Part shown: in pieces, positions 27,101 through 38,119 of the stretch
Position numbering within the stretch: position 1 is the first letter of the stretch
Layout of the letters: the number at the start of each line of letters is the position of its first letter
From: Moringa oleifera
Taxonomy: Eukaryota; Streptophyta; Magnoliopsida; Brassicales; Moringaceae
Assembly: GCA_021397835.1 (NCBI GenBank)
Contig: JAJFZO010000168.1
Location: 1,426,001 to 1,490,000, forward strand
Reading direction: 5' to 3'
DNA: 64,000 bases
Translations under genes and position numbers: made by a program
Notes under the pieces: model-generated
Told to the model about the DNA's origin: nothing
The model's input: the letters and a program-made list of their open reading frames with translations, nothing else
Databases searched by the model: none

Positions 27101-29501
27101 GTGTCTTGTCTCGAATGCTACACGAAGTAGATGTTCAAGCAATTTTCAGGTGAGGATATCTTCAGCGTGTTAAATAATTTTAATTTCCAATTTTTCCTTG
27201 GTGATGATTTGTGTTTGTTCTTGGTATTATTATTGGTAATACTTGAAGTTTGGGTGATTTTGGGATTTGTGTCTGCAATATACCTTGTTGTTAAAGATCC
27301 TCGTGGTGCCAATTGGAGTTGATGTTTCCCGTGTCCAAGCGGAATATTGGACATCTTATGAAAATACTCTTGATTTGTCTATGTTTGAGACGAAGTTGAT
27401 GCTTCTTTCTGCTGTACTGTTCTCTGACCATCTTTTCTCCAGTTCAAGTTAACCTGTTAAGCAAATGGATTGCACAGAAATGTTCAGTGGGAAGTCAGTT
27501 GAATACCTTGCAAGTGTGTCGGTGTAAATGAGCCAGATCGAAGCTCTTTATTAAAGATATTTTCAGCCATATATTTGATATCCTTATAGCTTGGGGAAAA
27601 TGAGGTCATAGAACTGGTCAGGCCGGTACACTCAAGTAGAGACCCTGAGAAGAAGTGGAATTCAAGTAGCTCAATCACGAATGAATTGAGTGGAGAAATG
27701 TACTGTTAAGTGGTGGACAAAAGTGTGACAAAACTACCATCTTTCCCCAGTGAATATCAATGAAACTTTTGTTTATTAGATGGTTGAACATGGAGAGAGT
27801 CCAAGAATTTTGAGTCAGAGCACACCAACAAAAACGAACTTTTTGTGAATACCATAGAAATCTTAACATTGCTCAGTGTTGCAGATTGTGCAGATAGATA
27901 TCAAGTTGGTGGCTGTAGTTATTACACTAGTTGGCATGGTTAGAGTGTTGGCAGGTGACGATGTTCACATCAACATTTTTATCAGTGGAATTGCGGTACT
28001 GTGGCAGTGACAGGCATAGCTAGTATGCAAGTTTGTGATGCAGGCAAAAGAATTGCTACATACGGTGGTTTTGGTGTGCAGATTACTATTGTGATTATGA
28101 CCCCTCAAGTTGGTGGCATTGATGATGTGTTGTGTGTTTTGGATGGTGTATAATTGATCAGTCACAGTAGCCAAATCATGGATGTTGGTTTTGTTTTCTG
28201 GTAACTTCTTCCTGAAGATGGATTATCTTAAGCACCTTGCACAATTCGAACACTTGAAAAAATTACAGGATTTATAAAATATCGTAAAAAATTATGGTCA
28301 AAATAAGGATTTGTTCTTTCACTTGACCATATAATATGAGTTTTTGCGGTGAGGCTTCCCAGAGTAGTCAAAGAAAATGGGATGCATAGATTAGATCCAA
28401 AAGTCTTAGTATTCAATATTTCAGATTTTGATGTTTAAGATTGAAGTTGTTAAATTCTCAATGAATTAGGACCTAAAAGTCCTGTTGGAGTTACGAATTG
28501 GAGAGCTGCACTTGTACATACTCTAAAAGGGGATAGTTGACTCTCATGAGAAGAAATTATGCTTATAATTAGTAGAAAATAGAATGACAATGCTGAAGAA
28601 TTTTGAATGAAGCAAATGGAGAGCATCGAGGAAAATGAATTATGGAGCAGGCATTCTCTCTGCAGCGCAGAGTTTCACTCGCTCTGTAATCTAACACTTT
28701 GCTGACAATGTGGATAACTTTCTCCTTCCAATCATGGATTAGTGTGACAGTAGCTGTGGCAACAGTGAGGTGCAAGTTGGTGGGTGACAGTGTTATACCA
28801 AAAAGTTTCTTATGGTTCTTGTCTTGACAGGATTTAAATTTCTTTAAATTGGGGGGAAAACAGAATTTTTTTTTTCCCCTTAGGCATGCCATTCCAAAAA
28901 TTTGGACTGCAATTTTGCTCCTTAATTTAGTTCTGATTTCTGATAGCTCTTATGCATGCACATAACAGACGTTTGTTGTTACAGATATCTGTGCTCATCT
29001 TTCCAACACAGTAAGGATCCTATGTCATTTTGTTGCCAATGAATAATCATATCAAAACTGACCAACTGTTCTACTGGAAAACTGTGTATATTTTTATATG
29101 CAGTAAATAACGTTAATGTTTTGCTTCCTAGAGGAGAATAATCTTTACTCAAAACAATATCATTCCTGCATTTAATTGCTTCTGCGTTTTGCATTTTGCA
29201 GGCAAGTGATTATAATCTTCCATTCACAAATTACAGAAGTTTTTTCGCGCTTAGAGATTAGCACTCCACAAGCAAAAAAGAGGTACTGATTTTCCATTAT
29301 TATTCGTGACTATCCTGCATTGAATTTGACTTTATGACCTTATAGTCATCTTTATTTTAAATCAGGTTGAAGCATGATGTTAAACACATTCTTGGATGCA
29401 TTCGGTCATTACCTTCTGATAATATGAGTATATCGGAAATCCCTAATTGGGGGCAACTAGACGAATTTTTGGTGCAAAGATTTGGAGCTGAAGCTGATTG
29501 A
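6796..29501 (+). CDS. VPS54: Vacuolar protein sorting-associated protein 54 (GARP complex subunit)
   Basis: This encodes a 1029-aa subunit of GARP, which tethers endosome-derived vesicles at the trans-Golgi network with VPS51, VPS52 and VPS53. The 18 exons are: 6796-7599, 8753-8815, 11470-11549, 13063-13183, 15691-15765, 17622-17778, 18542-18630, 19425-19681, 22350-22521, 22611-22694, 22774-23198, 23543-23696, 24097-24178, 24872-24951, 25703-25864, 27082-27149, 29202-29282, 29366-29501. They total 3090 bp, all introns are GT-AG, and the frame stays open throughout. The start is the ATG at 6796; an in-frame TTG six bases earlier is not used as a start. Residues 1-110 are Ser-rich and probably disordered. 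The conserved N-terminal VPS54 region with coiled-coil character follows (about 115-290). The C-terminal VPS54 domain includes NTRTCQLVLGAGAMQVSGLK. The protein ends in IPNWGQLDEF as in plant homologues, and its length matches the family. Confidence 0.95.
7742..7825. repeat. Perfectly phased 42-bp tandem duplication in VPS54 intron 1
   Basis: Two 42-bp copies (7742-7783 and 7784-7825) both start ATGAGAATTAAGTTATTAG and differ by a single A/G change. This is a recent tandem duplication about 140 bp downstream of the exon 1 donor site. Confidence 0.93.
9968..9985. repeat. AT dinucleotide microsatellite
   Basis: An uninterrupted alternating A/T tract of about 18 bases in VPS54 intron 2. Confidence 0.9.
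14875..15028 (+). mobile_element. SINE-like element in VPS54 intron 4
   Basis: A segment of about 154 bp is flanked by the direct repeat TTGAACTT at 14867-14874 and 15029-15036, which looks like a target-site duplication. It carries an RNA polymerase III B-box-like motif GGTTTGAATCC (14915-14925) and ends in a short A run (15018-15025). An A-box is weak: the best candidate is around 14881-14892. These traits fit a tRNA-derived SINE, perhaps 5'-truncated. It could also be another short non-autonomous element, and no family name can be given. Confidence 0.5.
17077..17148. repeat. 35-bp tandem duplication in VPS54 intron 5
   Basis: AGAATATGGAAAAGACTT occurs at 17077 and again at 17112, each followed by AGAAGAATATTTGGAAA. 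The period is 35 bp with two copies and one mismatch in the shared blocks. Confidence 0.85.
20820..21430 (-). mobile_element. Antisense LINE remnant (reverse-transcriptase zinc-binding region)
   Basis: The minus strand from about 21410 downward reads ENAPPKVAFLPWEASLRKI, then QLKKKGKEFSNWCYLCKRD after one frame change. This is the zf-RVT zinc-binding segment that follows the reverse transcriptase in plant LINEs. Nearer 21120-20820 only scattered resemblance remains (for example a W-x3-R-D/E-R-N-like block). The remnant sits antisense in VPS54 intron 8 and is interrupted by the long C run at 21054-21111. The domain call rests on the PPKVAF / CYLC pattern; the boundaries are uncertain. Confidence 0.55.
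21054..21111. repeat. Homopolymer: 58 consecutive C in VPS54 intron 8
   Basis: The + strand reads CACACA and then 58 C without interruption before TTCTCTCAC. Such a tract is very rare in plant nuclear DNA. The complementary G58 could form G-quadruplexes, and the C strand i-motifs. It may be a true slippage expansion of a CA/C-rich seed, or an assembly or sequencing artefact. Its exact length cannot be trusted without reads. Confidence 0.95.
26391..26414. repeat. GGAGCT hexanucleotide repeat, four copies
   Basis: GGAGCT is repeated four times in a row in VPS54 intron 15. It is a short, perfect hexamer array. Confidence 0.9.
26504..26625. repeat. 49-bp minisatellite, about 2.5 copies, in VPS54 intron 15
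   Basis: The block CCACTGTTCTATTGAT starts at 26508 and 26557, and a decayed copy starts at 26606, each 49 bp apart. GAGCTAGACTTGTCAAG or its one-base variant sits inside each full copy. Confidence 0.85.
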
Positions 29502-32500
29502 CAGACATTATTGTAAAGTAGTAAATTGATTGCTTCCCTGATGGAAGGCTAACCAAAGTTTGGAAGGAACGTTTAGTGATAGTAGAAGCAACTGCCAGAC
29601 TACGCACTTGCGTTGTAGATTAAATTGAGGTAAAAGGTGATTGGAGACACATGTACCCTTTATGCTGCCAAAGTATTTATCTGCTGCATGTTTGTCTTTT
29701 CATGTTCATAAGTAGATTTTGAAAAGAGAACAGGAAAAGAACTGGGTTAGGATTGGGAAAATAGAGGAAAGTTACCTTTATCAAAACTTGATTTTCTTTC
29801 TTTTCTTTTTTCCTTTTGTTCAAAAATCAACCATGCAAAATCTTTTATGGCATTTGCTAAGTTCTTATTTGATAAATCTCTGTCCCATGGCCTACAGTAT
29901 GGCATGTCAGTGGTGGTCTATCCGCCTGCTGTTTGGATGTTTGGAAGTTTGAGAAATTTATAGTTTGCAATACTTGAACTTTCTGTGATATTTTTTCCAT
30001 GATGTTTTGCTTTTCTGGTGCTAAATCTGAAGAGTAAGCTTGTGCTGTTATTAATATCTGGCTTTTGAACTTTCAGACTGAGTGATATTAGAAAAGAGAT
30101 CCAATTGCCACATTAACTGACTAGTTAGAAGTAAAATCTATGTTTCCAATCTTTATGCTGATGCAATACAGAAAATTATTTTAGTGCCATACTATCTGGA
30201 CGACCATTAGATATCATGGAATTAATATGATTTACTGCCTAGCATATATTAGGAGATATGCTACTGTGTATGGGCGAACTAGAAGAGATAACCATGCTAT
30301 CATCTAAGTGAAGTAAAAATTTCTATGTTAAAGAAGTGATTCTATTTTTTAAGTTTGTTTATACTCGTATATCAAAAATTTTTTAGGGGTACTGATTCTG
30401 ATATTATTATATATATTTTTTAAAAAGTAAGTGACAGTGTACTTTACTCAGATCCTTTTAGGTGAACTGGTTCTGATTATTATTATTATTATTATTATTT
30501 AATTATAAGTGGCAGATTACTTTTAAATGAAAGTAAAAGATGAAATTATTTGTGATTCTCAAATATGTGTCTGTCATAAATCCTCTTCTTGCAGCCGAGC
30601 GATTTAAAGTTATAGCTTATAACAAGAATTGCTAGTTGGTTGCTTATTGGTGTCTCTGTTGATCAAAAATCGAAAAGCTTTCTTCTCAATTGGCTTTGAT
30701 AAATTCAGATCTTGGCTTTCTTGCTTGTGAGTTGTCTCTGGGATCGTTGAGTTGAGACAAGATAGCAGTAGCCTTTACCTTGTGAAAGTAAGACAACAGA
30801 TGTTTTGATTGATAATGCTAGATACAACATCTGTTGCTGACAATGAGCAAATAGTATCTTTGGTGCTCATAGTAGTTCAGATGATGAGATGTCCTAGTTC
30901 TACCTATTGAAGTAAATGCTGGTCAGTTTTCCATTAAAGTAAGGGGCAATGCTCTTTATGATTTTGCTTTATGATTGAATTGGCTTGTAGTTAGCTATTG
31001 ACTCTCAAAGTTTTATGTTTTTATGTAAGTGCGGGACCAAAAAGAAAGCATATATTCATTTGCTTAAATTTCTTACTATTAGATAGTGTCCATAAACCTC
31101 AGATGATGTGTACCCAAAAGCTTGATAGTATACATATAAATATTGGTAAATTTATGTTTCATTTTGTGAATGATCTTTAAATTCTCCTCTCTAATGTGTT
31201 TTTTCTTGAACAAATTAGTCTAGATGGACACATATACACTAAAAAGTTTTCTTTCACACTTAAGCAATTGATTTGTTGTGCTGATCTTAACTAATGTCTT
31301 ATATCTGATCGAATATGTTAGCTCCCTTTATGGCTTACTAAAAACTATATCGTTGACTGAGCTGTGTGCCCTAACTGTCGTGTCTTAGGCTTCTCACACA
31401 GGATATCCAAATTCTAATCCCAATGGCCCCATCTTGTCAGGTGCCGTTGGGTTATATTTCAAATTACTTGGCAATATATACATGTATATTATTCCATTAC
31501 TGCATACTAACTGGACTTATTTCTTCAGGTGTTTTGTTTGCGCTCGGGTGGATAGACAATGTACTACTGTCTCACATTCAAATGTTGCAGCAAGAAGTGT
31601 GTTTGAACGACAATTTTTGTGACAATCGAACTTGATATACAATGTGTAATTAATGTATCCATCAGTTTTCTGTTCCTTTGACTTGGGTTTTGGGTTAAAG
31701 ATGAACAAACTCATTTCATCATTGCTTTCAGCGAAGGGTTTGTGCCCGTGGGAAATTGTATGGTTTATGCATTATGTTTGTCATTTATCTTGTTGGTCTA
31801 AAGTTATCACTCTTGTGACCTGTATTACTATTACTCAGACACACATGAATTCCTTTGGTTTCCTTGCTTGATACTAAGGGAAAGTTACTGCTTTTGCTTT
31901 TTGTCTTGGATTTCAGTGATCTGTAGTTCACAGCTGTGTTTCAGTTGCCCCTTGTTCAAGCTGTTTTGCAAGAAAGCTATTGCATTTATTATAATTACAT
32001 ATTTGTTGTAGGAGGAAGTTGTCCCCCTTTCACTTCCTCTTTAAGACTCAATGTTTTTGTGTTATTTGAAATATATGAAGGAGATGCTAATTTTTCGTGT
32101 TAATGTAAAAACTTTCATTGTAGAGCGCTTGCTTGTCAGCTGAAATACTAAGCGAAAAATATGAGTTAAACATAATAATCAATTACTACAATGGAAGTCA
32201 CAAATCTCTTGAATGAAAGAATCTTGAACCATCCAAATTCTACTCAGAGGTCACCAGCCCTTGAAACTCTTAAATTGCTTCTATGTGGACTGTGCATCTA
32301 TTCCATTTAAATGAATAAAGAAAGGAAGAAAATGCTTGAAGAACAGTCCTTAACTAAGAGATTTTAACAAATCAAGAAAAAAAAAAAGAAAAGACAGAGA
32401 GAGAACGGGATTTAATTTTGACATTGGATTTTAGGTAGAAGATCTCTTTATAAAGAGAATGTTATTGAAATAAACCATAATTCCAGTTCTTGGGCAATTA

Positions 32501-32544
32501 TTTGAAGCCACTAATTTTGTTTTATAAAGAGCTTTTTGACTGTG
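29502..32544. other. Intergenic DNA between the tails of VPS54 and the alpha-glucosidase
   Basis: Both flanking genes end here, so it must hold two 3' UTRs; neither poly(A) site could be fixed. An ATT trinucleotide microsatellite lies at about 30475-30499. No protein domain, RNA gene or transposon was recognised. Short open frames at about 31420-31870 have no recognisable family and overlap each other in different frames. Confidence 0.6.
30475..30499. repeat. ATT trinucleotide microsatellite
   Basis: About eight tandem ATT units, uninterrupted, in the intergenic region. Confidence 0.9.
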
Positions 32545-35500
32545 TTAACTCAGCTCTAGTGTCACTTCGAACTCCTTCCCAATGAGAAAGGACAACCTTG
32601 TCATCTCCAAAGTAAGAAAGCCTGCCTTCTTGTCAAATTTTGTCCTTATAACTGGGTTCCCATTTAGCTTCGTTGCGTCGGCAGTGCTTATTTTGTATCT
32701 CTTCAATTTGTGGACGTTCCCCAATCCAATGAAACTGATTTTGGCTAAGACCCATTTTTGACTGTAAGCATATTCTCCATTAACAACCTCTGACCTAAGC
32801 TTGAAGACATTCCCTGCTCTCCCCCCATAAAACCTCACAAGACTCCACTTGCCTTCCTCCTCTCCCATCTTCACTTCCTCTCCATCATCCAAGAAAACTT
32901 CTCCGGTGATGTTCTCTCTGCTGCTGGCAACCACCAGGAGCTGGAAGGGTGTCTTCCGGGCTGCAGTGGTCGTCATCGCCTCTGCTTGCATGGCTAAAAT
33001 GTTACCCTCTCGAATATGCAAGTTGATACGATCAATCGGAGCATCAAGCGTGACGTATCCCCCTGAGCTTTCTATCACTGTCTGAGAAAGGTTGAAGAGA
33101 TCGAACCACTTTCCTGCTGGAAAGTATGCATCAACCGTAACAACTCCCGGCTTCAAAACAGGCGATACCATCACTCCTTCACCAATTAGAAACTGTGTAT
33201 TGATTTCATAAGTAATGATGTCTTGTGGAAACGAGAAGAAAAGAGGGCGCGCGATTGGAGTCCCTTTCTTGTGGGCTTCAAACATTAAGGTGTATAAGTA
33301 AGGGAGTAGCCGATAACGGAGAGCCAGTGCCTTCCTGGCTGATGCAGCAACTGAATCCCAGAGATAAAGTTCTTGTCGTTTTGAACCCTTCTCAGAGTGA
33401 TCCCTTGCAAAAGGGTAAAACGCTCCTAGCTACACTTATTGCCATTGACACTTGCAATTGTCAGAGAATATTAGTCCGTCATGCAGTGTTAAATATGCAT
33501 TTAAGGTACTCAAAGTGAATCTTTTACCTGAATCCATCGTCCACAGAGTTCCTCAGTTGTATCTCCAGAAAACCCACATATATCAGCTCCCACCATTGGA
33601 ATTCCAAAGAGTCCGAAATTCAACATGGCTGGAATCGTGTAGGCCAAATCTTCCCATGTCGCAGCGTTGTCTCCAGTCCAATGTGCTGCATACTTGCCAG
33701 AGCTTACAGAAGTTGATCTTGTGAGTATAAATGGCCTTTTTCCAGTGACATTGATCAACGCCTCACGAGTAGCTTTAGACTCCAGCAGTCCATATAAGTT
33801 ATGGACATCATACTCTGTGAGGTTACCATAATGCAGAGACGTTGCCGGGACAGTTTTATTATTAATGGGTCGCCGGATCCCCTGGTTGTTGATCTTGTAA
33901 GGAGGATCATCCAAGGAAGAGGTAGGGTTAGGTGGTGATGTTAGGAAATTGGATATCTCATTCATGTCAAGCCATAGACCATCAAAGGCCACAACGTCAT
34001 GAAACAATTTGATCTCATTACCCCAGAATGCTGGAGTACTGGGATTCACAAAGTCAGGGAAGTATACTGGTCCAGGCCAAACATCACCCAAATAAGGCAC
34101 ACCATTTCGTTTTATGAAGACATCAGCTTTCATTCCTCTGGTGTAGGTTTCATAAGTACTATTTATGCTGATACCTGCCAGAAGGAGCCACAGCATACAC
34201 ACTCTTGGATTTCATGTGGAACAATATATATAGGAGTAATGTCCTGAAAATTTGAATTTGATGTGGAAAAATGTGTACCTGGATCTAAGATGAGCACATA
34301 TTTTTGACCATTTTGGTGAAGTTTATTGACAAATGTCTTCACCTGGTCCTCTGGGAAGTTTATGGGATCAAGAGTGAAATCCTTATACCCATCCATGTAG
34401 TCAATGTCTGTCCACATGACTTCAAGAGGAATGCCAGCTTTTGCATACCCAGCAACCACGGCCTCAAGATCAGCAACGTTTTTGTAGCCATATCGACATT
34501 GATGAAAGCCTTTACACAAAGCATCAAAGGAACAAAAAGTTATTGATAACTAAGTAACAAGATGATCTCTGATTAACATGGTGCTTACCGAAGGACCAGT
34601 ATGGCATAGGAGCAGGCCGTCCGATAAGGGCTGTATACTGCTGTATCACCAGTTCTGGTGATGGTCCTGCAAATATGTACAAGTCAATGACACCGCCTAT
34701 CACCTTGTAAGTTATCCTGTCTCCTCCATAAACTATATCCATGCCATTGCTGTTGAGCAACAAGGCGCCGTGACTGGTTCCCGCCGCGTCTCTGTCATTG
34801 AGCGGCGATCTGACGTCAATGTAGAAAGGATGAGACCCATAAAGATTAACGTCAAGATTAGCACTGGCCAAGTCGGCATTCCACAAAGTCAGGGTGTCGT
34901 TTTCCACCAACTTGAATGAGCTCTTCGTGTGCTCCCCGAGCCCGTACAGATGAGACCTGCTCCTGGGCAGTGAAGAGGAGAGCTGGATATATTGGTCCTT
35001 GAAGACCAACAAAGAGTTTGGGTTTGACGAGTCAGGGGATATGTCAAAGAGCACATCCCCGGAGCTACGACGGGACACGGAGAAGCCAAACGGGATGGTG
35101 TTGTGAAGGGTGAAAACGAGGTCCGAGTTGGGGAAGGTGAGCGCGCGGTTTTCCGGCAAGGTTTGGGGGTTTAACGATGAGATTAGGTGGCTTTCCGACA
35201 TGAACTGGCGTGGGGATCGGTCCTGGAGGGGTATGATATCTTCTGGAATTTCCCATCTTTGATGAATGGAATCTGTTACCCGTATTCTCAGACGTTCCTC
35301 TGTTTCGAAGCTGCGTGCAGAGGCAAACCAAACCAGTACAGATAATCAACTCCAGGAACTCTTTTTTTTTTATAAAATCTTGAAGTCAAAATTGATGCAA
35401 AAATGTATAATTAATGCCATTTTTTTACTTTTGTGTTTATTCAACATTTTGACTCAATTTTATATTAAAAGTCCTCCAGTTTTTGGTTCATTTATTTCCT

Positions 35501-38036
35501 ATCTCATATAACCATTTAAGACAAATATTTAAAAAAATTTAATCTTAACCGATATTTTAATTTTAAAAATTTTAATTTATTTTAATTTTATTTAAAAATA
35601 TTAATTTGTTTTAATTTTATTTTAAAAATATTAATTAAATTTTAACTCAAAGTAATTATAAAAAAATTTCATAGTTTAAATACTTCCAAAAATAATCAAA
35701 TAAATTTTATATTTTATTTTAAGTCAATAACTTACATTTGAATAATTTTAAACTTATAAATTATTTTTATAAATTTTTATTATATAAAATTTTAAAATAT
35801 ATATTTTCAGTGCTCAAAAAAATTTTATATTTTTTGTTATGATAATCTGAATGCTTTTTATATTATCTAAAATTTTAAGTTAAAATTTATTATACAAAAT
35901 TTTTAATTTGAATATCTTTAATTTTAAAATTTTTAATAAAATTTAAATTGAAAAATAAAATATTAAATATAAAGTTGAATTAAATTAAAGTTTAAAGTTA
36001 ATTAATATACATATATATAATTCAAAAAAATTATATTTATTCTAAAACTTATTTACAGAATAAGTTGAATCCAATTTAATGTGTTAAATATGAAATCAAA
36101 CTTTAACTTACCCTTTAATTTCAACTCAACTAATTACAAAATTTATTTGGTCCATTAAAAGTTTTAAATTTTTTTATATTTTAATGTGCATATTCATAAA
36201 AAAATCAAGTAATTACATTAAAAATGAATTTTGACATCCAACTAAAGTTTAATAAATAAATACAAATATGTTTAAAGATTACGAATACATTTTGACCTTA
36301 GCAAAGATTTAAGAAGAAAGACATTTTATTTTATTACATCACCTTTTATGATTTGATATTTAAAGATATGAAATTAATTATTTTTTAAATAAATATAATA
36401 ATGCAGAATATACATTTATCAATTTTTTTAAAAAAAGGATGAAAATTTATCATTTTTATCTTCTTTGCCTTAACTTGAACCAAGACAGGGCAAACTTTCA
36501 GCTCATAACATAATGGATAAAGTTGAGCAGTTACAGGGCGACTTTCATTAGTATAGCTGGTACTGTTTAATTTTTTTAAAGAATACATTTTACTAATTTT
36601 ATTTTAAAATAATTAAACCAAATATTAAAAAATTAAATTAAATTTAATATAAATAAAGATGTATCATCCAGATTAATTATACTTCAAATCGATTTAAGTT
36701 TAAATTTGAACATTAATTTCAATGTCAAATAATTAAATGTATTTTTTATTATTAAAATAATTTAAAATAATTCAAATAAATCATGCTTAAATTTAAAAAA
36801 CTCTTATCTCAACTTTTTTTTATAAATTTTAAAATTTTAATAACATAAAATTGAAAAAATATTTTCGATATTTAAAAAGTTTGTGACAATTATTTTGATA
36901 TTGTTCTACATTTGTAAAAAAATAAAGTTAAAATTTATTTTATATTATTTTTAAAGATAATAACCATATAAAATTTTAAAATTTATTTTATTTTATCAAT
37001 CAAATTCTAATGTTAAAAAAATGATTCATTGAATTTCAATCTATCATTATGGTTCAAGTTCGAATAAATATAAAATATTAAAGATATTTTTGTTATTAAA
37101 ATATTTTAAAATAATTAAAATAAATTATTCACTTTATTTTTAATTTATTCTTTAAATTTAAATAATTTTTTATATAAAATTTATTTTTAATAATTTTTTT
37201 AAAATTTTAATAATATAAAATTTAAAATGAATGTTTTAATATTTAAAAAATTTTAAAATTTTTGTGATAATAATTTAAATATTTTTAATATTTTAAAAAA
37301 ATTAAATCAAAATTTATTGTATAAAACACTTAATTTTAATATTTTTAATTATTAAATTTTTTGATATAATTTAATTTAATTCAAATTGATAAATTGAGTT
37401 GGATTTGTTCTTTTTTTTAAACCTAAGAATTTGATTTGTAATTTTAGATAAATATTTTATTTTTAATTTAATTATTTTTAAAAAATAATTTAAATTAAAC
37501 TAAATAACAATATTATATATAATTAATTCAATTAATATTTTAAATTATAAAGTAAAAAGTTAGGTGATTCAAAATGTTTTTATTTGTTCAAATAATAAAC
37601 TAATTGGAGGATTAAAGTTCTGACACGTGTTTTACTTGGGACTTATATGAATCTTAACATTTGCAAAACTTTTCTGATCGACTAGCTCGTTGACTTGATC
37701 GTTTACTGTTTGTGGTTCCCATCTAAGGGCCTACTTCGCCCCAGCATACCAACTACACTCCAAAAGTAACCAGAGATATGAAGTTTCGTACCTGGCGATA
37801 AGGTTGAGCTTCGGAATATCAGGTCCGAAGACGGAAGACTTCTTGATTAGGAGAAGATGAGCGGTTAATGCCTTCCCGTTCGGATCGACGGCGACGGAAC
37901 CAACTCTGTAGCCATATCCAACTGCTTCATTTCCTTCATCTCCTGCCGATAAGGCGACCAGGCAGTAAGACCAGAAGAAGATGCAGAAAACGAAGACTAA
38001 AAGCTGATTCTGCGGAGATGCGCTTCGATATCCCAT
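32545..38036 (-). CDS. Secreted alpha-glucosidase (maltase), glycoside hydrolase family 31
   Basis: This encodes a 909-aa GH31 enzyme that releases glucose from alpha-linked di- and oligosaccharides, probably in the apoplast or vacuole. Minus-strand exons in order are 38036-37792, 35310-34589, 34509-34279, 34174-33528 and 33429-32545 (2730 bp, all GT-AG). Residues 1 to about 31 form a signal peptide with a hydrophobic core ([11 protein letters not shown]). [10 protein letters not shown] and LYGLGEHTK mark the N-terminal beta-sandwich. The catalytic barrel holds GLWLDMNE with the nucleophile at D469 and HWTGDN with the acid/base at D568. The whole chain resembles plant AGLU1-type alpha-glucosidases more than the XYL1 alpha-xylosidases, for example in LDMNEISNF and the short insert after it. 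The ATG at 38036 is preferred over an in-frame ATG at 38114, because a TATA box lies between them. Intron 1 is 2.5 kb and extremely A/T-rich. Substrate choice (maltose versus xyloglucan) is inferred. Confidence 0.93.
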
Positions 38037-38088
38037 TCTTATTGTATCTAACCTTCTATCGGGTCCGAAAGCATATCTCCTGCTTTTG

Positions 38089-38096
38089 AATTTATA
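38089..38096 (-). promoter_or_regulatory. TATA box of the alpha-glucosidase gene
   Basis: On the minus strand the sequence is CTATAAATTC. Transcription would begin about 30 bases downstream, near 38060, leaving a leader of roughly 25 bases before the ATG at 38036. This argues against translation from the in-frame ATG at 38114, which would lie upstream of the transcript. Confidence 0.5.
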
Positions 38097-38119
38097 GCAG
38101 AGGTTGCAGATCATATCTC

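Noticed and set aside
31423..31871. Several overlapping short open frames as a possible small gene
   Set aside because: They overlap in different frames and strands, lack domains, and resemble background. A non-coding transcript or long 3' UTR cannot be excluded.
38037..38114. Upstream in-frame ATG adding 26 residues to the alpha-glucosidase
   Set aside because: A TATA-like box lies at 38089-38096, between the two ATGs, so the upstream ATG would not be in the transcript; the extension would also bury the signal peptide.
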